Assembly (NCBI GenBank): GCA_002412865.1
Contig: DHVW01000006.1
Span: 1-5,294 of the forward strand
Reading direction: 5' to 3'
Source of the DNA: Sulfurovum sp. UBA5198
GTDB lineage: Bacteria; Campylobacterota; Campylobacteria; Campylobacterales; Sulfurovaceae
DNA length: 5,294 bases
The notes beneath the pieces were generated by a model. The model made no database searches and was not told where the DNA came from. It saw only the letters and a program-made list of their open reading frames with translations. The position numbers and the translations under genes were made by a program. Of the stretch, positions 1 through 4,113 are shown in pieces (within the stretch, counting starts at the first letter, position 1; each line of letters opens with the position of its first letter).

Positions 1-7
1 AGCTAAA

Positions 8-13
8 TATAAT
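8..13 (+). promoter_or_regulatory. Probable -10 element (TATAAT) for the lipoprotein/lysozyme-fold unit
   Basis: A perfect TATAAT lies 28 bases before the ATG at 42, which would give a leader of roughly 20 bases. The -35 region falls outside the window, so the promoter cannot be checked in full. In such AT-rich DNA a perfect hexamer can occur by chance. The downstream ATG has no recognisable Shine-Dalgarno sequence. Confidence 0.45.
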
Positions 14-41
14 CATAGTTAAAATATTGTAAAATTCCATT

Positions 42-602
42 ATGATAAATATTATAAAACTAACATTACTTCTGACTATTCTTTTGCTTATAGGGTGTGG
101 TGAAGCAAACAATCCAGAGCCTACTACTCCTCTTAAGCCATTATTTCAAACTCATATTGATTTACCTGATGAGAATTGGCCACCCAAAGAAAGCAATATT
201 ACACAATCAGTTGATCTCTCTGATTTTAACCTTCCTTCTATAAATAATATCTCACAGACTGTCATTGGCAAAGCAAATATAGTAGGAACAATATCGCTAA
301 TTGCATCAAATGGAAAACGGATTAATGGTGCATATTCAAATATATATATCAAAAATATTATAGATCCACAAGGAAAAGTTTTCGGGAACTTTTTAGAATC
401 TGCTATTAGCGATAGCAATGGTAAATTTGAATTTCGTAAGATTCCAAATGGAAGATACAAAGTATCTGGTTCACTTGATTGTGGGGTCGAATGTGGATAT
501 GATACGAATAAAACTATAACGCTAAGTAAAATAGTAATGCTTGATAGAAATAGCACATATAGCGTAAACATATCAAATGCGATACAAAGAGTAGAACAAT
601 GA
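42..602 (+). CDS. Lipoprotein with carboxypeptidase-regulatory-like domain
   Basis: This 186-residue protein is probably anchored to the periplasmic face of the envelope by lipid. Residues 1-19 form a lipoprotein signal: Lys6, a run of Leu/Ile, then the lipobox LIGC with Cys19 as the lipidated residue. Gly at +2 favours the outer membrane. Residues 20-75 are a Pro/Asn/Thr-rich, probably flexible linker. Residues ~78-172 look like a carboxypeptidase regulatory-like (transthyretin-type) beta-sandwich: it opens VGTI, passes through INGAYSNIYI, and has the hallmark SDSNGKFEFRKIPNGRYKV at 123-141. Cys147 and Cys151 could form a disulfide. The stop codon overlaps the ATG of the next gene (ATGA at 599-602), so the two are probably co-translated. 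The domain usually has a structural or binding role rather than catalysis. The exact function is unknown. The lipoprotein call is firm; the domain call is by motif only. Confidence 0.85.
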   Translation: MINIIKLTLLLTILLLIGCGEANNPEPTTPLKPLFQTHIDLPDENWPPKESNITQSVDLSDFNLPSINNISQTVIGKANIVGTISLIASNGKRINGAYSNIYIKNIIDPQGKVFGNFLESAISDSNGKFEFRKIPNGRYKVSGSLDCGVECGYDTNKTITLSKIVMLDRNSTYSVNISNAIQRVEQ

Positions 603-1201
603 AATTAATACTCATAGCATTTATGTTTTTAAATATTGCAAATGCAAATCAAGAGTTATTTAGTGAAGTCAAACGAGCAATTGCCAAAATGGAATCAAGC
701 GATAGATATAATATTGTAAATCGTAATGGTTTTATGGGTAAATATCAGTTTGGTGCAATGAGTTTGGTCGATTTAGGTATCATCAATAAGGAAAAATATA
801 AATCCCTTACATACACTATGCCTACTGCTACTAGAAAAGCGAAAGTGATGTGGAGAAATGGGCTAACTCTCAATAGTTTTGTGAATAATCCATCAAACTG
901 GAATATAAATGGTGGCAAAGAAGGGTTTCTGAATAGCCCACAGATACAAGAAGATGCTATGGATAGAGTATTAACCAAAAATTTCACAATATTATCAAAC
1001 AAGGGCTTTGATATGTCAAATCGCTCACTTGCCAAATCGCTATTGATGGCATCACATTTTGGTGGTATCACAAGTGCTATTAATTATGCCAATAATGGTA
1101 CAGAATATAAAGATGCCTTTGGTACTAATATCTCCAAATACTATGGGGATAACAATAATGCTAGTGCCAATAAAAAATCGATTATTAAATTTGAAAACTA
1201 A
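599..1201 (+). CDS. Exported lysozyme-fold (transglycosylase-like) protein
   Basis: This 200-residue protein has an N-terminal signal peptide (Lys2, hydrophobic 3-13, probable cleavage after Ala-Asn-Ala at residue 16), so it should act in the periplasm or outside the cell. The mature part resembles lysozyme-like proteins of phage tails and bacterial cell-wall hydrolases. Glu32 in KMESSDRY is the candidate catalytic glutamate. It is followed by GFMGKYQFG at 44-52 and LVDLG at 56-60, the typical G-x-YQFG block. Further landmarks are GFLNSPQIQEDAM (109-121), ASHFGG (151-156) and DAFGTNISKYYG (172-183), which match the end of the same family as I remember it. The predicted activity is cleavage of peptidoglycan glycan strands, inferred from the fold motifs. 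No wall-binding repeat is present. The ATG overlaps the lipoprotein stop codon, and no separate ribosome site is visible, so translational coupling is likely. A role in local wall opening for an envelope machine is possible but unproven. Confidence 0.75.
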   Translation: MKLILIAFMFLNIANANQELFSEVKRAIAKMESSDRYNIVNRNGFMGKYQFGAMSLVDLGIINKEKYKSLTYTMPTATRKAKVMWRNGLTLNSFVNNPSNWNINGGKEGFLNSPQIQEDAMDRVLTKNFTILSNKGFDMSNRSLAKSLLMASHFGGITSAINYANNGTEYKDAFGTNISKYYGDNNNASANKKSIIKFEN

Positions 1202-1728
1202 AAGTTATTCTCTTTGGAAAAATTTAGTGCTTTTGAGAATTTCAATATAACAGTACCTAGCCCGTAAGCTTTTACTTGTAACTCTATTTCAGTACTAATT
1301 ATATATGGTGGGAATGTAACTTCGTAATATCTACTCCATCTATTTTTGAGTGGAATATTATTCAATATCTCTTCATTTAGCCCTACTTTGCGAATGGATA
1401 TTGGTTTTACCCCAAAGAGAGTTATGGTTGGTACTGGTATATTATCAATTCTGTCGTCATTATAAATGCCAACTATAAATCTCTCATTTTCGCCTCTATT
1501 GGTAGTGACTTTACCACTTTTGTCATATAGATATATAGCGGTTACAAAGCCATCTACTTCACCATCTTTGTTTAAAACTGTCATTTTTTGTGTTTGTTGG
1601 GTTTGACTTAGTTCTTGGCTTTGATTTGCAAAATCGTCCAATAATACTCTGTTCTCTTTGGTAGTACAACCTGATATTAGTAATGCTAGTAAAGCCAGTG
1701 GGAGTAATTTCATACCGTATATTAACAT
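1198..1728 (-). CDS. Uncharacterised lipoprotein
   Basis: I do not recognise this 176-residue protein. It starts with a clear lipoprotein signal: Lys7, a Leu/Ala-rich stretch, then the lipobox ISGC with Cys21; Thr at +2 is compatible with outer-membrane sorting. Residues ~31-47 are rich in Gln and Ser and hydrophilic, probably a tether. The rest (50-176) has alternating hydrophobic and polar residues suggesting a beta-rich globular domain, with no catalytic motif I can name and no Cys after Cys21. Two starts are possible: ATG at 1728, or an in-frame ATG at 1713 (Met6) that gives a more standard signal peptide beginning MKLLPLALL. Neither has a good Shine-Dalgarno, and the likely -10 at 1752-1747 serves either. 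Its stop overlaps that of the convergent lysozyme-fold gene, leaving no space for a terminator between them. Confidence 0.8.
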   Translation of the reverse strand: MLIYGMKLLPLALLALLISGCTTKENRVLLDDFANQSQELSQTQQTQKMTVLNKDGEVDGFVTAIYLYDKSGKVTTNRGENERFIVGIYNDDRIDNIPVPTITLFGVKPISIRKVGLNEEILNNIPLKNRWSRYYEVTFPPYIISTEIELQVKAYGLGTVILKFSKALNFSKENNF

Positions 1729-1746
1729 AGTTTCAATGAATATTTG

Positions 1747-1754
1747 AGTATAAT
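1747..1754. promoter_or_regulatory. Two-way -10 region between divergent genes
   Basis: The 58-base gap between the minus-strand lipoprotein and mobB contains AGTATAAT. Read on the plus strand it gives TATAAT at 1749-1754, 33 bases before the mobB start. Read on the minus strand it gives TATACT at 1752-1747, 19 bases before the lipoprotein ATG at 1728. The two hexamers share four bases, so polymerase could bind in only one direction at a time. Neither direction has a clear -35 box. Confidence 0.5.
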
Positions 1755-1775
1755 CATCGTCATAATAAAAGATAT

Positions 1776-1781
1776 AAAGGT
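1776..1781 (+). promoter_or_regulatory. Ribosome binding site supporting the mobB TTG start
   Basis: AAAGGT lies five bases before a TTG codon at 1787. This is what selects TTG as the start: reading from here places the P-loop at the usual position close to the N-terminus. There is no ATG or GTG in frame nearby that keeps the first beta strand intact. Confidence 0.7.
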
Positions 1782-1786
1782 CTTAA

Positions 1787-2266
1787 TTGAGAAAAGCGAT
1801 TGCATTCACAGGATTATCAAATAGTGGCAAAACAACTTTGATAGAAAAAGTGGCTACTAAATTGTTAGAAAACTACAAAGTAGCAATAGTAAAACATGAC
1901 CCAAAAGACAAAGCAGTATTTGACACAGTAGGCAAAGATAGCCATAAATTTAGCTCCACAGGTGCAGAAGTAGCTGTCGTGTCCCCTACTCGCACTACAT
2001 ATTTTTCACAAAAAACAAGCACTATTGATGAGCTAATAGAGATGTTTGGAGATTTTGATTTTTTACTTGTAGAAGGACTTAAAACTTTGCCATTGCCTAG
2101 AATATGTGTAGCTAGAGATGAGATTGATGATAACTATATAGATTGTTGTGGTGCAATAGCCACTGATGGAAGCGTAGATGTGAGTGAATATGATACGACA
2201 ATCCTACCGCTCAATGATATATCTGTGATTACAGAGTGGATAATAAATAACGCAAAAGAGGTATAA
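1787..2266 (+). CDS. mobB: MobB-like molybdopterin-guanine dinucleotide biosynthesis protein (P-loop GTPase)
   Basis: This 159-residue cytoplasmic protein has the usual length for stand-alone MobB, the GTP-binding partner of MobA. MobA attaches GMP to molybdopterin to make the cofactor of DMSO-reductase-family enzymes such as nitrate reductase and formate dehydrogenase. Seen in the sequence: a first beta strand then the Walker A loop GLSNSGKT at 9-16; VAIVKHD at 32-38; the family block around D46 to A60 with GKDSHKFSSTGA; and a Walker-B-like strand DFLLVEGLK at 91-99. The start is TTG. The stop is separated by one base from the fbp ATG, so the two genes almost certainly form an operon. MobB is known to help but not to be strictly needed for cofactor synthesis in Escherichia coli. 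No mobA is visible here. Related P-loop proteins share the fold, but the VEGLK and GKDS blocks favour MobB. Confidence 0.9.
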   Translation: MRKAIAFTGLSNSGKTTLIEKVATKLLENYKVAIVKHDPKDKAVFDTVGKDSHKFSSTGAEVAVVSPTRTTYFSQKTSTIDELIEMFGDFDFLLVEGLKTLPLPRICVARDEIDDNYIDCCGAIATDGSVDVSEYDTTILPLNDISVITEWIINNAKEV

Positions 2267-2267
2267 A

Positions 2268-3113
2268 ATGAATGAGATAATAGAGAGTATAAAGAGTATT
2301 GCAATAGAGATAGATAACACTATTAAAAATGCTGATTTGGGATATAGCGAAAGCGAAAACTCATCAGGCGAAGAACAACTAAAATTAGATGTACAAAGTG
2401 ATTTGATAATAGAAAAAGAACTATCTAAATTAAGAAGCGTAAAATCAATAGTGAGCGAAGAAAAAGAAGATGCAATGAACTTTCATAATGATGGTCAATA
2501 TACTGTATGTTATGACCCGCTTGATGGTTCTAGCTTGGTTGATGTCAATCTCTCAGTGGGTTCTATTTTTGGCATATATGAAAATACGCTTGATGGGAAC
2601 GGATTGGTGGCATCTGTATATGTAGTTTATGGACCTCGTATTGAAATGGTAATAACTATCCGTGGTAGTAAACCTATATTGTACAGATATAGTGGTGGTT
2701 CGTTTGTAGAGATTAGCGAGATTATTCTAAACGAAAAAGGTAAATTATGTGCTCCAGGTGGCACACAACAAAATTGGGAACCTAAACACAAGGTGTTTAT
2801 TGATAGTCTTTTTGCATCTGGATATAGATTGCGTTATTCTGGTGGCATGGTGCCTGATTTGCATCAAATACTACTCAAAGGTGGTGGTTTATTTAGCTAC
2901 CCAGCTACTAGCGATAAACCTAACGGTAAACTTAGACAACTTTTTGAAGTATTGCCGTTTGCTCTAGTTTACGAACAAGCAGGTGGTGAAGCTATAAATG
3001 GTATAGGTGAGAGGCTCATGGAACTTAAACCAGCATTTTTGCACGATACAAGCCCGTGCTTCTTTGGTTCAAAAAGTGAGATTGCACAGCTAAGAACTGC
3101 ATACGGTATTTGA
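2268..3113 (+). CDS. fbp: Class I fructose-1,6-bisphosphatase
   Basis: This enzyme hydrolyses fructose 1,6-bisphosphate to fructose 6-phosphate and phosphate, the committed step of gluconeogenesis and a step of pentose regeneration, in the cytoplasm. At 281 residues it is shorter than the ~330 of plant, animal or E. coli class I enzymes but complete at both ends. Metal and active-site residues are in place: SEE at 63-65, the signature DPLDGSS at 83-89 followed by DVNLSVGSIFGIY, RYSGGMVPDLHQILLKGGG at 189-207 (substrate phosphate region), and GKLRQLFE at 220-227, where Glu227 matches the catalytic metal ligand. EQAGG follows at 236-240. The ATG is preceded by AGAGGT, which lies over the end of mobB. 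The stop overlaps the next ATG by one base. The shorter N-terminus suggests that the AMP-binding region of the longer enzymes is reduced, so AMP control may differ; this is inference. Confidence 0.96.
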   Translation: MNEIIESIKSIAIEIDNTIKNADLGYSESENSSGEEQLKLDVQSDLIIEKELSKLRSVKSIVSEEKEDAMNFHNDGQYTVCYDPLDGSSLVDVNLSVGSIFGIYENTLDGNGLVASVYVVYGPRIEMVITIRGSKPILYRYSGGSFVEISEIILNEKGKLCAPGGTQQNWEPKHKVFIDSLFASGYRLRYSGGMVPDLHQILLKGGGLFSYPATSDKPNGKLRQLFEVLPFALVYEQAGGEAINGIGERLMELKPAFLHDTSPCFFGSKSEIAQLRTAYGI

Positions 3114-3310
3114 TGAACGAAATAGTAGATGAAAAGTGGCAACTAGATTTAGAGAAGAAAAAACAGCTACTAGAAGAGTGTCAAAAATCTAAAAATCTAA
3201 AAAGTTGTTTTGCGTGTGAAAAACTCCTCGATTGCATCATTAGAGATGAATATATCCAAGCCGTATATGACAGTATGAGCAGGGGTGAGACTGGTGGATT
3301 TGAGTTTTAG
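3113..3310 (+). CDS. Small four-cysteine protein of the mobB-fbp operon
   Basis: This is a 65-residue soluble protein of unknown function. It starts with a charged, probably helical stretch (residues 6-22). Four cysteines follow in the pattern C23-x8-C32-x2-C35-x5-C41, which could hold zinc or an iron-sulfur cluster. The C-terminal part (YIQAVYDSM, then a Gly-rich tail ending GGFEF) is a block I recall from small proteins placed between fbp and metG in Campylobacter and relatives. The ATG at 3113 shares its A with the fbp stop codon. A TTG directly before it at 3110 would add one Met but is less likely. No ribosome site is apparent, so translation is probably coupled to fbp. No signal peptide or membrane segment is visible. 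The gene call is well supported by the overlap and protein-like composition; the metal-binding role is inferred only from cysteine spacing. Confidence 0.85.
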   Translation: MNEIVDEKWQLDLEKKKQLLEECQKSKNLKSCFACEKLLDCIIRDEYIQAVYDSMSRGETGGFEF

Positions 3311-3331
3311 TATTTAGTAACTCAACAACTC

Positions 3332-3475
3332 TTAAATAATTCTGCCACTAGCTTTTCCACTACCGTATAAATCCAAATCAAAATCTAAAACTTTGGAATC
3401 AGTGCTGTTTTTGTAAGCTTTGATGATTTTTGCTTTATTAGCTCCTACAAGCATATTCGCTCCACACTCCACTAT
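3332..3475 (-). pseudogene. C-terminal remnant of a UDP-GlcNAc 2-epimerase (WecB/NeuC/WbpI-like)
   Basis: Read on the minus strand, 3475 to 3332 encodes about 47 residues ending at TAA (3334-3332). It begins IVECGANMLVGANKAKII and ends DLYGSGKASGRII. This matches the last stretch of hydrolysing or non-hydrolysing UDP-GlcNAc 2-epimerases, where a 'RPE..e.G...LVG.dk.kI' segment is followed by 'NPYGDGKAs.rI'. These enzymes are about 370 residues long and supply ManNAc-type sugars for surface polysaccharide, so some 85% of the gene is missing. Homology stops sharply at a run of seven A residues (3476-3482, plus strand), and the frame meets a stop soon after. An in-frame ATG at 3454 would give a 40-residue peptide, but it lacks the active site and is unlikely to function. 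The assignment is by recalled motifs, not a search. Confidence 0.7.
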
Positions 3476-3592
3476 AAAAAAATTTAATATTAGATTAATG
3501 TTTAAAGTAATATACTAACATTATGGATGGGTTTTTATTTAAATTTGATTCTAAATCATTCAGTAATATTAGCTAAATAAAAGGGGTTTGAA
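3476..3592 (+). promoter_or_regulatory. AT-rich leader and probable promoter of the lipoprotein/adhesin unit
   Basis: This stretch has no coding potential I can support. A possible -10, TATACT, lies at 3511-3516, without a clear -35. A 9-base direct repeat TAATATTAG occurs at 3485-3493 and 3564-3572. A small inverted repeat TGATT-cta-AATCA occurs at 3546-3558 and could be an operator half-site pair. Any of these could be chance in DNA this AT-rich. The ribosome site AAGGGG at 3581-3586 is strong and sits six bases before the ATG at 3593. If the -10 is right, the leader is about 70 bases. Confidence 0.4.
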
Positions 3593-4093
3593 ATGGCTGA
3601 ATTTAAAATAATATTTACAACAATCATAATGCTTGTAATTGTAGGATGTAGTGGAACACAAGGAGTGTCAAATGAAGTTGTTCTTTTTGAAAAAATACAA
3701 AAGAATGACCTAAAAAGTGGAGATGTTAATGTAATTTTTTATAGAGCAGAAGGCAATAAAAATAATGTTGCAGTTGCCAAGATAGGGGAAAGAGTCGCAG
3801 GCTCTATACTGCCAAATAGCTATGCACATTCAAAAGTCTGCATGGATACAATACATCCTGGTGTTGCACAAAGAGGTGGCAAAATAGCAGTAACAAAATA
3901 TTTGCAGCCAATAGATGTAAATGACACGGAGTGTATGTTTTTCAAAGTTAACGAAGCAAACGATGGAAGTTTTTCGCTTTCAAGAGTTAGCTGTGATGCT
4001 GGGAAAAAAGAGATAGATACAATCAACAGAAAATCAAATATAATAAACCGCAATCTACCTGACTGCAAGGTTTCTATAGGCGAAAAAAAATAA
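3593..4093 (+). CDS. Lipoprotein upstream of a large adhesin
   Basis: This 166-residue protein carries a lipoprotein signal with lipobox IVGC and Cys19; Ser at +2 favours the outer membrane. The mature part (27-166) is probably a small beta-rich domain. The run VNVIFYRAEGN (45-55), then VAVAKIGERVAGSILPNSY (59-77) and a later His-Pro-Gly, recalls DUF2846-type lipoproteins in layout ('vyvYR..., i.g..vg.l..ns', 'pG'), but the match is weak. Four cysteines besides Cys19 (83, 114, 134, 158) suggest two disulfides in the periplasm. A strong ribosome site (AAGGGG) precedes the ATG. The stop is 20 bases before the adhesin start with no terminator between, so the two are probably one transcript. A role in secretion, anchoring or control of the adhesin is inferred only from position. 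I do not recognise the family with certainty. Confidence 0.85.
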   Translation: MAEFKIIFTTIIMLVIVGCSGTQGVSNEVVLFEKIQKNDLKSGDVNVIFYRAEGNKNNVAVAKIGERVAGSILPNSYAHSKVCMDTIHPGVAQRGGKIAVTKYLQPIDVNDTECMFFKVNEANDGSFSLSRVSCDAGKKEIDTINRKSNIINRNLPDCKVSIGEKK

Positions 4094-4100
4094 TCATAAC

Positions 4101-4105
4101 AGGAG
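4101..4105 (+). promoter_or_regulatory. Ribosome binding site of the adhesin
   Basis: AGGAG lies eight bases before the ATG at 4114, which fixes the adhesin start. It is among the best Shine-Dalgarno matches in the window. Confidence 0.75.
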
Positions 4106-4113
4106 AATAGATC

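Noticed and set aside
152..571. Open minus-strand frame opposite the first lipoprotein
   Set aside because: It is a hydrophobic translation typical of the reverse of an AT-rich gene, with no ribosome site; the plus-strand protein has a clear lipobox and domain.
745..1071. Open minus-strand frame opposite the lysozyme-fold gene
   Set aside because: It lies wholly inside a gene with signal peptide and family motifs, and its translation shows no domain or start signal.
3301..3324. Inverted repeat TGAGTT / AACTCA around the stop codon of the small cysteine protein, as a possible terminator
   Set aside because: The stem is only six pairs with a 12-base loop and is not followed by a T run, so it is too weak to call an intrinsic terminator.
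3332..3454. Intact 40-residue minus-strand ORF starting at the ATG at 3454, as a real small gene
   Set aside because: Its similarity to the epimerase C-terminus begins upstream of this ATG, and the enzyme core is absent. A relic is the simpler explanation.
3485..3572. Nine-base direct repeat TAATATTAG as attachment-site or target-duplication traces of a mobile element
   Set aside because: The repeat is made mostly of A and T in a very AT-rich spacer, and no integrase, transposase or terminal inverted repeats are present.
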